Made by a program: the position numbers and the translations under genes
Part shown: positions 19,047 through 31,800 of the stretch, in pieces
How the letters are laid out: every line of letters begins with the position of its first letter
Numbering within the stretch: the stretch's first letter is position 1
The notes under the pieces: generated by a model
Told to the model about the DNA's origin: nothing
The model's input: only the letters and a program-made list of their open reading frames with translations
Database searches by the model: none
Assembly (NCBI GenBank): GCA_916048095.2
Contig: OU696578.1
Coordinates: 2,365,798-2,429,797 of the forward strand
Reading direction: 5' to 3'
From: Sacculina carcini
Lineage: Eukaryota; Arthropoda; Thecostraca; Sacculinidae
Length of the DNA stretch: 64,000 nt

Positions 19047-20186
19047 TATACAAATACAATATCGGCGCATCAAAGTATAAATCGACAACTATTAGTGATT
19101 TGGTTTTGTGGTGCCTGTGTTTGTGTGTCTGTCTGTAGGTTGTTTCAAGTGGTAAGAGTTTATTGATGTAAACCATGGACTTTCATTGTTAATTCTTTCT
19201 GGCGAATTGTGGTTTATAATGTCTTGCGAGGCTCCAATGCTGAAAATGATTTATATTGTTTTTCCAAGTGCCCGTGGCAATTGAAGTGGCTTTCTAGCTG
19301 TTTTGCTTTGTTTTGACTTACTAACAGCAGGTATAACTTGTGGTCCCACTAATAAAGGGGTTTTGTGCCAAGTTTCATCACTACCTTTGACACAGGACAG
19401 GTTTTCTTGCTATTTGTCTGCCAGTCAACGTATTTTTCAAGGACACATTGGGAAAGCTTCACACTTGTTTCCCACAACATTTTTATTGACTGCCATTTTG
19501 ACTTGCTCGACCTCTTAGCGTGCTAGACACTAGTGAAGCGCAGAACTGGATCATAATTGTGTCATTTTGAGTGTTCGACACTCATGTTTTCCTTCGTTAG
19601 AAATTCGCTTTAACAATGGGTAATTGTTTCCCAGTTTAATATAGTATTATTTAAATAATTGTCAAATATACTTTTCTAAACAGTGCAAATATAACTGCTG
19701 ATAATTAATGTTGTTTTAAATTGTGGTTCATAAAACTTGGATCAGGACTTAACATTGTAGATCGAGTTTTATATTTGCAAATATATTGAATATATATACT
19801 TTTATATGCCGTTTATCCTCAAATTCGATTTTTCTGCTATTGCCAAGTGTAGCAGGTGTGTCTGGTATCAGCTCCGGCATCCACCCGACTGGAACTGTGC
19901 ACAACATCAGCCAGGCAAACTCAACTACGGTCAATGAACACCAATCATTAGTTTAAGACAAACACATCTGGTCGGATTTCTCAGTCTGGGCATGTTCTCT
20001 AAATTATTGCTGGATTGACTGTTTGTTTGTCGATTAGCTTTTTCTTCAGTTTATTTTCTGGCAGCTACCGGAAAGAGCCTTTCTGTATAGCTAGCTCTGC
20101 CGATACGATCCACTGACGTAGAGTATAAGCTGCAACGCCCGGTAACGACCAATTTGCGGGCGCGAGCGACGCTCTAGTGCCAGGCC
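19047..20186. other. Spacer between the LTR element and RMND5
   Basis: No exon was recognised. The last 150 bp become GC-rich towards the RMND5 ATG and probably hold its 5' untranslated region and promoter. Confidence 0.5.
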
Positions 20187-21431
20187 ATGGAGGCGTGTCA
20201 GGCTGTGGAGCGCGAGGTGGACAAAGTGTTGGCTCGCTTCTCAGAGCTCGATCGCTCGTCGCAAACTCAGCTCGACCAGCTTCTCACCCGGCTCGACAAT
20301 ATTTCGGCGAGCATGCCCGGCGGCGACGACGACATCGACGACACTTCTGGCTTCACTGTCGCGGCCGCCACCGTTGTCAAGTTGCACGAACTGCTGAGTG
20401 AGGTGCACACGGCCAGCGCGCGTATTTCGGCGGCGCACCGCGACCTGCACGGCGCCGTCTCGCGAGTCGGCAAGGCGATCGACAAGCACTTCACGCACGA
20501 CACGTCGGCGGCCGCTATTGATCCGGCGTTTCTCAACGACGCCCGGCGCCAGCGGCTGGCCAACGCCGTCATTCACCGACACCTACAGCACGTCGGCCAG
20601 CCGGACCTGAGCGCGCAGCTGGCTGCCGTATCGGAGCTGCCGTCGGAGGCGATGTGCGACGAGCCGGACTCACTGGAGCATCACGTGATCATCAGACAGA
20701 TAGTAGATAGCGTGCTGGAGCGGCGACTGGAGTCGGCTGTGGCGTGGATCGAGCATCACGCCGCCCAGTTGCAGGACATGCACAGTCTGCTCGAGTTTCG
20801 CGTGCGTCGGCTGCGCTTTCTCACGCTGTTGCAGCAGTCGCGACCGTGCGACGCCATTCACGAAGCGCGCGTGCATCTGAGCGGCTTTTGCGCCAAGTAC
20901 GACCAGCGTCACGTGGAGGACGGCGCCGTATGTTTGATGGACGAGCTGCGACGACTGATGGGCGCGCTGGCGTTTGTACACGTGGGCGTGCAGCGGTCTC
21001 CGTACGCCCAGCTGGTATCGGATGCCGAATGGCTCGATGTGGCCGAGCTGTTTACTCGCGATGCGTGTCGTGTGCTAGGCGTGAGTGCCGACTCGCCGCT
21101 GCTGGTGCTTGTCAATGCCGGATGTAAGGCTGTGCCTGCGCTAATGAGCATGCGGCAGGTGATGCATCAGAGGCAGGTGGGCGGAACATGGAGCGCCGCT
21201 GATGATCTGCCCATTGAGGTGGACGTTGATCGCGAGTATCGCTACCACAGCGTGTTTGCTTGTCCGATTTTGAAGCAGCAATCGACCGAGGTGAATCCGC
21301 CCATGCGGCTGATATGCGGTCACTGTATCTCCAAGGACGCGCTACACAGACTGAGTCACGGTAGCAAGCTGAAGTGTCCGTATTGTCCGATTGAAATGAA
21401 CGCTTCCGATGCCAAGCTGGTGTTCTTTTGA
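20187..21431 (+). CDS. RMND5A: RMND5-type E3 ubiquitin ligase subunit (GID2 homologue), intronless
   Basis: A single 414-codon frame that aligns from its first residue (MEACQAVEREVDKVLARF) with RMND5A, which is about 391 aa. The segment VSRVGKAIDKHF near residue 95, the CTLH/CRA-type helices in the middle (SLLEFRVRRLRFL and ELFTRDACRVLG) and the C-terminal degenerate RING (CPILKQQ, ICGHCISKDAL, KLKCPYCP, ending DAKLVFF) are all in the expected order. The family forms the GID/CTLH ubiquitin ligase together with a MAEA-type RING partner, acting in cytosol and nucleus. The first 60 residues contain a small acidic insertion not typical of vertebrate forms. The gene is about 60% GC and has no intron, whereas vertebrate RMND5A has several; it may be a retrocopy that replaced the original, or the introns were lost. 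Confidence 0.95.
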   Translation: MEACQAVEREVDKVLARFSELDRSSQTQLDQLLTRLDNISASMPGGDDDIDDTSGFTVAAATVVKLHELLSEVHTASARISAAHRDLHGAVSRVGKAIDKHFTHDTSAAAIDPAFLNDARRQRLANAVIHRHLQHVGQPDLSAQLAAVSELPSEAMCDEPDSLEHHVIIRQIVDSVLERRLESAVAWIEHHAAQLQDMHSLLEFRVRRLRFLTLLQQSRPCDAIHEARVHLSGFCAKYDQRHVEDGAVCLMDELRRLMGALAFVHVGVQRSPYAQLVSDAEWLDVAELFTRDACRVLGVSADSPLLVLVNAGCKAVPALMSMRQVMHQRQVGGTWSAADDLPIEVDVDREYRYHSVFACPILKQQSTEVNPPMRLICGHCISKDALHRLSHGSKLKCPYCPIEMNASDAKLVFF

Positions 21432-21949
21432 GCCATTATATCTCCCTCTTTCCCTACACATGCTTCAACCTCCCATGAAGTTGGAGAATGTTTCAGTTCG
21501 CTTTTTTCATTTATAACCGGTTTCGCCCTTTCGCGTAATAGTTTGTTATTTATCGCTTTTCGTTTGGCATTGGACTCCGCCTTTTGATTTCGCCGTTCTC
21601 GGGAGTGTTTGGCCGGCGGGGTGCATGTTATTACGTACTTGTCTCGTTCTATGTCAGGTGTGACGGGACGAAACGTATCCTGCCAATGATGCACGTTGAG
21701 GAAAAGTACAATGATACTAGCGTTGTTGTCTGTTGCGCCTATCAACTTCTTTGCATTAACCGGAACTGGAAATTTAGGCGGTGTTCCATTAACAGGGTAG
21801 AATAACCTTTTATGAAAAAGTATAGTCGGTTTTTACTCGTCGGAAACCGGGCACAGTATGTGTGTTGCTTTGCTGAATTATGGTGTGATGCGCTTGTTTG
21901 TTTTTTTTGCTGCCCGTGAAAGCTCATCGGTTTGACTTTCACCGACCAG

Positions 21950-22095
21950 CAGTGGCGGCGGCAGGGTTTATGTGATGGGGGCTAAGGAAAAATATTATTG
22001 GTCGGGATTTTGGAGGGTCAGCGGGGGCTTGGCACATTTCAGGGGGTTATAGCCCCCCCCCCCCCCCTGCAAGCTCCCCTTTGGCGCCGCCACTG
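21950..22095. mobile_element. hAT-type MITE (CAGTGGCGG ends), 146 bp
   Basis: The ends are CAGTGGCGGCGGCAGG and GGCGCCGCCACTG. The flanking 8-mers are CCGACCAG and CCGACAAG, a target duplication with one mismatch. The interior carries a run of 14 C. Confidence 0.85.
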
Positions 22096-22457
22096 CCGAC
22101 AAGTGTGACACGTCTGAAAAACTGCCGTTTGAATTTATTCTTGAGTGCGGTATTTACGTGTGATGTGTTATTGGTGTGTAAACTCGTATAATGATGTTAT
22201 GACTATAATACGAGTGCTGGGTTTTATCGCTAAAATATGTGTATTTCTGATTTTAACCTCGTGTTTATCTAGACTTTGTCTGGGTTGTGTAGCTGTCATA
22301 AGCACTAGATCAGTCGGTTAGTTATGAATACATGTTCACTGCGTCTATCTGTGCTGTTCGATCTGATTAATACACAGTCTGATGGAGTCTTAAGTCTACA
22401 ATCTATAACATCCGACCAGAGGATATCGGTTGTGTATTTATGAACGCTATACTTGTT

Positions 22458-22775
22458 GGACTCCGTGGTGTAGTGGTAGCACACCCGCTTCACAAGCGAG
22501 AGGTCCGTGGTTCGTAACCCGGCGGAGGGGAATTTCTTTAGGAAAATTATATAATCCAACAGCCCTTAACCACGCAGCAGTAAGTGGTACAAAATGTTAC
22601 TCATGTGTTGTGCCATGCATCATGTGGATGTGGCCCTCTCTGATACGTCGTCCGTCCTTGTAGCGTCATAGCGTGGAGAGGGTTGGTTCTGCAGTGGCAG
22701 CGAGCTGCACGGGACACACATGTGTGTGTTCATAAGCTTCGACTTCTCGTATAGCAGCTGTCATTTGAGGTCTTT
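22458..22775 (+). mobile_element. tRNA-Val-derived SINE, copy 2
   Basis: The tRNA-like head is complete. An anticodon loop TTCACAA flanked by CCGCT and AGCGAG gives anticodon CAC (valine), followed by GGTTCGTAACC as B box. The body matches the other copies. Confidence 0.9.
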
Positions 22776-23054
22776 AAGTCTGATATCTTGTATGGCACGT
22801 CTACGGTCTCAAGAACGGCATCAGTTTTTTTCTTGTCGGACGACGACTCATCGGATTGTTTATAGATCTGGATGTTATACTTTTCCTCATCTCCATGTTT
22901 CGGATTAACACTTTTCTCATGGGAACGTAGGAACCGAGCTAGACGCAGAAACAACAACCGAGGTATTCACATTACGGGAATGATAATCGTGTATATGAGG
23001 TGCGTTATGATGAGCGATGTCCGTGTGTTAATAAAATAAACATGTAGAAATGGG

Positions 23055-23229
23055 CAGAGCCGTAGCAACCGCCCCCCGTACCCCCCGGCCGGGGGGCCCC
23101 GAATGTTGAGGGGCCCCTTTGCTTCACGTATTATGTGACTATGTCTAATAAATGCATTCAATATTCACAATGGGGGCCCCAAGTGTTGCCTTCGGGGGGG
23201 GGGGGGCATAATTCCTCGCAACGGCTCTG
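23055..23229. mobile_element. hAT-type MITE (CAGAGCCGTAGC ends), 175 bp
   Basis: The ends CAGAGCCGTAGCAACC and GCAACGGCTCTG are flanked by a perfect 8-bp duplication GAAATGGG (23047-23054 and 23230-23237). It is an inverted relative of 36883-37071. Confidence 0.92.
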
Positions 23230-23399
23230 GAAATGGGGCTCCATCCACATTCTCCTCCCCCAGATGTGACGCACCGATTTCTGATCACTGATCACGGCGC
23301 GATCACACTCGTGAGAAGTGTGTTGGTGATGAGCCGCGGAGTGGAATAAGTCGATTTGTAGGTGGAACTGACTGGTCCACATGCAGCGCTGAAAGAGCC

Positions 23400-23530
23400 A
23401 TCGAAAACGTGGAGTCGAATTTCTGCAGAATGGCTGGTTTCATTCGCAACGATCAATGACAAAGGTATCAGTCACCACGATCAATGACAAAGGTTTCAGT
23501 CGCCACGATCAATGACGAACGTTTGTCGCC
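23400..23530. repeat. 28-bp tandem repeat
   Basis: Three or four units of GATCAATGACAAAGGT followed by ATCAGTCACCAC or TTCAGTCGCCAC. Confidence 0.8.
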
Positions 23531-23544
23531 TCGACTAATGATAG

Positions 23545-23772
23545 CACTGGCGGATCCAGAGAGGGCTCAGGGGGCTTCAGCCCCTCCCAAAATGTTTCCA
23601 TCCTCCTATCAACTGCTCATAGCCAAGAGGCTAAATAAGATGTCAAGAAAGTACTTTTTCTTTAGAATTTGATATGAGCATAATCTCAAAAATGTTGCAT
23701 AATGGTGCATGTGCATGACTGGTCGCCCCAACATTCAGCCCCTCTCAAAATTGCACTCTGGATCCGCCACTG
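23545..23772. mobile_element. hAT-type MITE (TGGCGGATCC ends), 228 bp
   Basis: The ends are CACTGGCGGATCC and GGATCCGCCACTG, flanked by AATGATAG and AATGATTG (one mismatch in 8 bp). A related copy is at 48216-48376. Confidence 0.85.
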
Positions 23773-24252
23773 AATGATTGTGTACCGACCTTGGACTTTT
23801 CCGTGATTGGGCTGAGTTTTTTTCGGAGGTAGGCTACCGTCGGTTATCCTATGCACAAAACAGGGGGTATGAGACCCAAAAACCCGTGAATATCGCCAAG
23901 GACAACTTATTTGCGCTGTGGAAAATAGTTTCATTAACTTCTTAAATGTACCAGTAAAAGATAAGTTCCCAGTTTTCAAGGTATAAATCGTGATTTTTCG
24001 AGATTCGATAAAAATTTTGTAACGCCTAAAAAGTTTTGATTATTTGTAAAAATATTCAGCTTCTGAAATTGAGCACTTGGTGGCGTTAATGACGCTTTCA
24101 AAACTGGTCATATAGTGGTTTTATTTATCGGTTTTTATTGTTGTTCTGCGTTTCATTGTCGGTTCTCCATCTTGGTGGGTATTATTACATCTTGTGTTAT
24201 TGATATTAGGCTATATCTTATAACCAACCTATAACCTGAATCAATAACCCTG

Positions 24253-24648
24253 ATGTTTATAACAACAACAACAACAAACATGTATTTCGTATAGCGCCAA
24301 AATGATACAAGGGCGCGAAGGGACCAGAAAGAAATAAGCTAGAAATAAAATGTAAGTGCACACAAGGTTAAAAGGTTGAATGCCTAAGTGGCAGCTGCTA
24401 CACGGGAAGAAGCCGAAGCTTATGAACACACAGGCGTGCCCCGTGCAGCTCGCTGCCACCGCAGAACCGACCCTCTCCACGCTATGGCGCCACAAGGACG
24501 TAAGACGTATTAGAGAGGGCCACCTCCCCAGAATGCATGACACAACACATGACTGATATCTGGTACCATCATTTACTGCTGGGTGGACAGGGGCTGTTGG
24601 ATTATAGAATTCGCCCAATGAAATTTTGCTCCGCCGGGTGCAAGCAAA
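24253..24648 (-). mobile_element. tRNA-Val-derived SINE, copy 3, with LINE-like tail
   Basis: Minus-strand copy whose head is cut within the B box near 24645. Its 3' end reads GCGCCCTTG, then GGCGCTATACGAAATACATG and a TTGTTGTTG tail. This is the same layout as the 3' ends of the LINEs at 29690 and 34441. Confidence 0.85.
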
Positions 24649-25362
24649 AACAAACGTATACGCTAAAACGAGAGGGCATAGGCAAGATAAGGTAACACGA
24701 AGTAGATGTTTACACGATATTGCGGTGGATATAGGTTGGCTATAGTTATAGTTTGAGGCTGAATTATCGTGAAATGCAATCGAAAATATGAGAAATATTT
24801 GACTCAATCTCTCAGCACCATTTTCGTATGATTATTTAACTCATTTGATTTATAGAATTGTCCTATTTTCCGCTTCAAATAATTGTGTCCGGTTTCTGCT
24901 TTGTCGTTTTTTCTTTTGATGCTGGTTTTTATGAATGTATGATTAGTTTGATCTCCTAGTGAGGGTGGTTTGGCTAACAATGAAAGATACGTGGAATTAA
25001 TAGCAGTTAAATTGCATTAAGCGAAAATTGTACCATTTTCCAATTTTTCAATATATTTTTCCGATACAATTATTTTGCAGCATTATAAATGCGATTCAAT
25101 CAATTTGGAAAGGTAATTATTGATAGCTTCTGTTGCCTGAGTTCAATCAGATTGCTGCTGCATTGTCGCACACATTTTCACACACACACATAGTTACAAA
25201 CACCTGTACATATAATCACATTCACGTATGCTAATTTTTACTAATATTACTAATAATAATACTACTAATAATAATAATTCCAATACCAATGATTTAAACA
25301 TTGATAAATATCCCACGCGCAATCAATTACACACTCACTAGCGCATACAGCACACACGCATA

Positions 25363-25364
<2 letters not shown>

Positions 25365-25399
<35 letters not shown>
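25365..25399. repeat. (CA)n microsatellite
   Basis: About seventeen uninterrupted CA units. Confidence 0.97.
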
Positions 25400-25400
<1 letters not shown>

Positions 25401-25860
25401 AGCCGAGCCAGGGGAGCCGCGAGAGACGGCCTGGCTTCGGCAGCGAATAAGCCTGGCCGTCATTCGTGGCAACGCCGCTTCCATTTCATTGTAGTGTTGT
25501 TAATATGTGTACATGTTTTGTAAATATATTCGTTTGTGTCGAGAAAAAAACACACACACACACCAACACACATTGCAAAGTGTCTGTATATAACAATGAT
25601 ATACTCCTCAATTTGTTTCGTGTTTGAGGAATAAGGAATGTATCTGTGTGCAGTGTATTAATTGTGAAGTATCTTTGAATGTTGTATGATATTTCATTAT
25701 GATATGCTGCTTTAAGACTTATTTTCATGTTTTTCATCGAGGTTTCTTGGTTCAACGGTAGAGGAAAAAACTGCTTCCATCGCTTTCTTCGCTTAATCAC
25801 CGATTTTTGCTGCATTTTAACTCACATTGCACCGTTTTTTCTCACAGGTTTGACACTGAC

Positions 25861-28800
25861 ATGAACGGAGAGTTCGATGAAGATGTTGTTTTTGAAGTAA
25901 GTGTCGCTATTTACAGCACAGTGAATACTGAACTGAACTGATTAGTATCTGACACGAATTCGACATTCACATGCGTTTGCTGAAGACTTTTTTCCCGTCA
26001 TATCTTGTGCACACCCGTACGTCGTATCTTGCGCCGTTTTACTAGCAAATATTGATAGCGCATATCGGCAGATGCGTTGAGGCCTATGCTTACGCGTTTC
26101 TTAGCTGCGTGCACTATTTACACACCGTAACATACCTACAAAGCGGACCAGGGCTTCAGACATCTGGACATTTGGCTAGTAAATTGAGTCAGTCACACTT
26201 GAGGAATGTATGTGTATTAGCTTGAGCCATGTGCTAGTCAGCTGCGTGGTAACGTTACAGTACACCTCTATTTTGTGTGATATCTTGGTGGATTACACCT
26301 GTTCTCTTCTACCGCTTGTATTGTGATCATGCACGCCTATCATACACTGTTTGACTGGGTATCACTCGATTGGACGTCGGATGTCGTGTGCATTGTCATT
26401 GGAGGCATTGTCCTTTCTTCAGTCGTGTTGTACTCGCTTATCGTTGGCCTGCTGGGCTGCGTTTGGGATGGCCGTGGAGTCGATGCGCTTTTTCCTCGGC
26501 CCGCCGATGGCCGGGCCAAATCGCGGCGCTATTTGCTGGCCATTGCGCACCCGGACGACGAGTGTATGTTTTTCGGACCGACTTTGGCGCGGCTCGCGTG
26601 CCAATCTTCGGGCAACGGGCGGCGACCTTCGTCTGTCGTTTTGTTTGTGCTGTGCTTGTCGTCGGGCGACCAGGACGGCCAGGGCTGGTGCAGGCGGCGC
26701 GAGCTGTACGCCAGCTGTGCGTGTCTGGGAGTGAGCGCCGAGCGCGTGATTTTGGTTGAGCACTCGCGGTTGCAGGACGGCGCGCGCAATCGCTGGAGTC
26801 GGTCGCTTTTGTCGCGTTTATTGCGGCATCACATTGTTACGCTGGATATCGACACGCTGATCACCTTCGACCGTCGTGGAGTCAGCGGACACGCCAATCA
26901 CGCGGCACTGTACGCTGCCGTACGTCGGCTTTCTCGACGCGGACCTGCTCGCCTTCCGTCCAATTGCCGCGCGTTCACGTTGACATCGGTGGGTCTGGCG
27001 CGCAAATACTGCGGCATTTGCGACCTGCTTCCCTCGCTGATGGCGGCGATGTTCTGCCGTCTCATGTGGTGGCGTCGTGCTGGCCGCAGCGTAGTTGTGG
27101 TGGCGCCGCCAAGTCACTGGAGTCGCGTGCAGCGAGCGATGAGGCAACATGCTAGTCAGTTGGTGTGGTTTCGGCGACTTTACATGGTGTTCTCGCGGTA
27201 TACGCTCATCAACAGTCTGGTTCGTGTGGATCATGTGAAGCACACCAGTAAATGCGGTAATAATGATGATGCGTGTTCTTCGGCATCTTCCAGCGAGCAG
27301 GATTCTTCATCTTCGTCACACTCGGATGATTGGAGCGTGGAGAGGCCGAGCACTAGTAGACGTAGGGTGGCGTACAGCCGACGCCGTCTTGATCGTGAGG
27401 TAGCAGCCACACACAACCATTCCGGCGAGGGAATTGACATTGAAAGCAAGGACTCGATGGCGAACGTTAGCTAGCACCATAAGTTGCACTCTTCGTAACT
27501 ACACAACACCCGCCTTGTTTACAAATAATTTTATTTATATTTGTATTGAATTTATGTTATTACGACTGTCATATGTTGCCCCATTTGGCAAGCAACTATG
27601 GTATATTGTTCATGGATTTGATGTTTGCATTTTGAGCTTATTTGTTTTTGTTGGAAATTTTTATTTTCATTGTTTCTGGGCACTTGCCTCTATGCACAAT
27701 ACATAATTTGCGGAAGTTTGGTTGCTTTTTGACGGTCATGAGGACTGGTGGAATTGTTCCAGTGTCTCCATGATATTTGTCTAGCTCGCTGGTGCGCAAC
27801 CTGTGGGAAATCCCTCACTGATGGGGAATGAAAGGGTTGCCAAGTGGGGCATCAAAGGTCGGACAGAAGGACAAATGTTTTATATCAATCATAACTCGTT
27901 GATTTTCGTTTCTAATGACTTCCTGCCATTTAGTGGTCTAGATTCCATGTGTTGGAACAACCGAATTTCTTGGATTTATCAGCGCTGTTGTTGAGAACTG
28001 AAGAGTTGGTTCATTAAGAAGTGGGGACTCAGAGAAAAAAGGTCGTGGACCACTGGTCTAGTGGGAACGTAGTGGGTCAAGTGTGTTTTTGCATCTTCGT
28101 GACATTATTGCCCGCGAATGGATTTAGAGAACTGAGGTTCTGGCGACCTAGCAGAAGTACGAGGTCCACTCCAGAAGTTTTTAGACTTTTTCAATAGAGA
28201 CAGTTATTTATTTCAGAGAAGCGTGAAACTTCAATCACCCTGGGAGTAGGACCCCCCGAATTCAATGCACTTGTTGTAGCGCTCCAGTCACTTATTGAAG
28301 GCCCGCTGGTTGTCCTCCAAAGTGAAGGTGTCCAGGGCCTCTGTCACAGCCTCCTTCTTCGTGTTGGTGACAGCAAGATGGTTCAGCTCATTGTCTCTAA
28401 TCCGAGTGTCATTGACTCTGATGACCTGTGACCAAAGCTGGATTTATTGTTACGATCCAGAGACTAAGAGACAGACTGACCAATGGAAACACTGCCTCTT
28501 CTGAAAAAGTTCTCAAAACTTCTGGAGTGGACTTCGTATGAGTTACAGCTACGCCTTCCAGCACAAATATTTGCTTTCACTGCTCTCAAAGTAGAATGTG
28601 CCCATGGCTAAGAACGGAAGCGTTGGGTTTATTGGTGTCACGAGTTTGATTCGAGCCTATGATTGCGATGTGTTGGAGCAGTCACTTCTGGCTTTGGTAT
28701 TTCAATGTCTCAGGTCTGGACACATTCATCATCTCTTGTGTATCCCGTTTGTTTCATGCTTTGCCCCATGGAGACTGTCGATTAGCGATAATAGATGGTT

Positions 28801-31800
28801 CAAATAAGCAGTTCCTAACCTTTTTGTGATTGAGTACGTCTTAAAGGTCCCATGCAGTCACCGCTTACCGCCCGATTCTCAGAAAAATTCAGTTGGATCA
28901 CATATCACTATTTACATAATTGTACAACTAGAACACAAATCAACTGAAAAAATCAGCAATGCTATGACTGCTTCTTTACCAGCTAGTCAATGAGGTGCTT
29001 TAATTTGCTCAAAGCACATTGGAAATTATTCCCTGGTGCCATTGTTCATGACCCCGAAAGTGTTCGCGTACCACCTGGAAGGTCCTCGCGTACCACGAGT
29101 GGTACGTGTACTACAGCTTGGGAACCACTGGTTTGTAGCAGAATTTCTGGTAGATTGGCCGTCGACGTCGGAAATCCGTACTCTATAAACCGCGAATGTT
29201 GGCATTGTATCATCCTTTGTGATCACATCTCTGGTTTGTGCTAATGCTTCACAGTGTTCAGTACAGGCACTTCTTAGTACATTAGTAGTGGAACAAATGC
29301 ATATCTCGGAATGGTCGGGAGATGACATGAATTATAAAGTCAATGTTATTAGTCAATGTTCACTTTAGTATAGTCGTCAGTTAAATGTCACTATTGTCGA
29401 TTGGTCTCTGCATTTCAATCAATCAATCAATCAATGTATTTGTTATAGCGCTAATATGCACAGAAGCGCGACAAAATTTAAAAGGCAAACACAACGATGG
29501 AGATAAACATGTGACAACAGTAAGAACACATAATGCACACATAGGAACACACACACACTCACAGACATACACACACATACATAAGCAAAAACATACACAT
29601 ACACATGGGGCACCATAAGTAAGAATGGGAAAACAAATCACGCGAAATCAGAATCAGACGATCATTCACGCAGGATACAGAATACACAAACAAACAAACA
29701 TATATTTACTATAGCGCCTGTAAAAACACGGGCGCGCATAACTTAAAGACGAACAACAAAGCGTAAATACATATATACATATACATACATACACAAACAT
29801 GCACTTATACATAAACAAACATGCACTAATACATATACACACATACACAAACATGCACTTATACATATACATACATACACAGACATGCACTTATACATAC
29901 ACATATACACATGAGTTTTGAGTAGAATAAGGAGGAATAGAAAATGGATAGCTGAATGGAATCATAGTTTGGCGAAAGGAGTGAGATTGTGAGAAGCAGG
30001 ATCAAACGAGATGTCAAAAAGGTGATTTTGAAGTCGGGAAGCAAACATGCGGTAGGAAGAAGATGATATGATATGAGAAGGAAGATAATTATAGATGCGC
30101 GGACCGAAGAAGGTAAAAGATTTAGAGGACCACGAAGATTCATTAGTGGCCCGAGGACAGAAGAGGGGAACAGGTCTACGAGAAGAAACATTATCAGAAC
30201 GAGTTAAAAGACTGACTAGGTAGGGCGGTTGACTGGGATCATGAAGGAGTTTGAAGATTAGACAGCAAAGGCGAAAGTGGATACGAGAGACAATTGGAAG
30301 CCAACGAAACTTAAATAGAAAACTGGAGGTATGACGGCAAGGAGTAGGGTGCAGAACAAATCGGCAAGATTGGTTAAGAACACGTTGTAGTATTTTTAGG
30401 GAAGAACGAGGTAAGCTAAAGTATAGTGAGTTGCAATAGTCTAATCTAGAGAGTATAAGAGAATTAACAAGTTTAATAGATGAAGATTGATCGAGACAGG
30501 GACGAATGGGATAGAGTGAACGTAGGATCAGACGACAAGTGCGTGCGACGGAGCGAATGTTATCTACAAAGGAGAGCGAAGAATAAAAAATAATACCAAG
30601 ATTTCGAACGGTAACGGCTAGAGGAACTGAGAGCAGCGGAGGACTAATGCGCGGAGGATGAAGAGGGAGAAACTCAGACTTTGAAGTGTTGATGAGAAGA
30701 TTGCGAGCTGCAGCCCAAGAAGAAATATCAGAAAGCACGTCAGATAGCAGGGAAGGAGAATGAAAAGGAAGCGGGATGTAAAACTGAATATCGTCAGCAT
30801 AGATATGAAAACTTATAGAGTGTTTACGAAGAATAGGACAAAGAGAAGACATGTACAGATTAAATAACAAAGGACCAAGAATGGAGCCCTGTGGAACACC
30901 ATGACGTAGAGCAACCGAAGAAGAGACACAGGAATTAAATTTCACAGCATAAGTCCGACCACTGAGATATGATTTGAGAAGGGAGAGAGCACTAGAGCAG
31001 ATACCAAGATGAGAGAGATCACGAAGAAGAATAGAGTGATTAACCAAATCAAAGGCAGAAGACATATCAAGGAGAACAAGCAAGGCAGACCGACGGTAAG
31101 AGAAGTGGGATAAAACGCCATTGGTTACAGAGATAAGAACAGACTGAGTGGAGTAGAAGGACGGAAGCCAGATTGGTAAGGATCAAGAAATTGGTTAATG
31201 AAGGGAGAAAATTGAGAAGAGATGGCAGATTCAAGAAGTTTGGAAGGGAAGCTGAGAAGAGAAATAGGCCGATAATTTTTAATAACAGTTGGATCTAACG
31301 TGGGTTTTTTAAGGATAGGGTAGATTGTAGCATGTTTATGTAGCATTTCCGCCTATTACGAGTGATCTGTGATAATGTACGCTTAAATTGGTTAGTCCAG
31401 CGGTTCTTAACTTCATCGGAGGTACTCCACATGTTTCATGAATATATTCATATAATCCTTTGTGTTTGAAGTATTTTGAGAAAAATCACAAACCTCGTAC
31501 GATGAAGATAGTCACAAGTAAGCTACTAATGAGTGGACCGAGTTGCTTGCAGCACAGATATCAAGGCCAAGCGATGTGGCGTGATTAACTGCAGCCAATG
31601 ATGACCAAGCAGAGCTTGACGTCACAAATCATACGAGTTGGTGAACCAAACCACCGAACCCCTAAATCTGCCTCACCGAACCCCTGGGTCTGATCGAACC
31701 CAGGTTAAGAACCACTGGATTAGTCATAGCAATGTAGTCTGGAAACCGATAATTCACGACTATTGCTTGGTTTCCACTGGTTTATTTTTTAGTTCTACGT

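Larger units (their letters stand above)
21432..25860. other. Spacer rich in MITEs and SINEs between RMND5 and vezatin
   Basis: Contains three hAT-type MITEs, two SINE copies, a tandem repeat near 23400-23530 and a (CA)n run at 25365-25399. No protein-coding exon was recognised. A splice acceptor (TTTCTCACAG) at 25847, 13 bp before the vezatin ATG, implies that an untranslated first exon of vezatin lies somewhere in this stretch. Confidence 0.6.

Noticed and set aside
21356..21745. 129-codon minus-strand open frame over the end of RMND5
   Set aside because: It overlaps the conserved RING-coding sequence on the opposite strand and is best explained as a shadow.
22458..22530. tRNA-Val(CAC) gene
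   Set aside because: It has a SINE body attached and degenerate stems, and near-identical heads occur in other retroposed copies.
28990..29244. 84-codon frame in vezatin intron 1
   Set aside because: It starts inside the hAT-type MITE at 28809-29130 and has no family motif.
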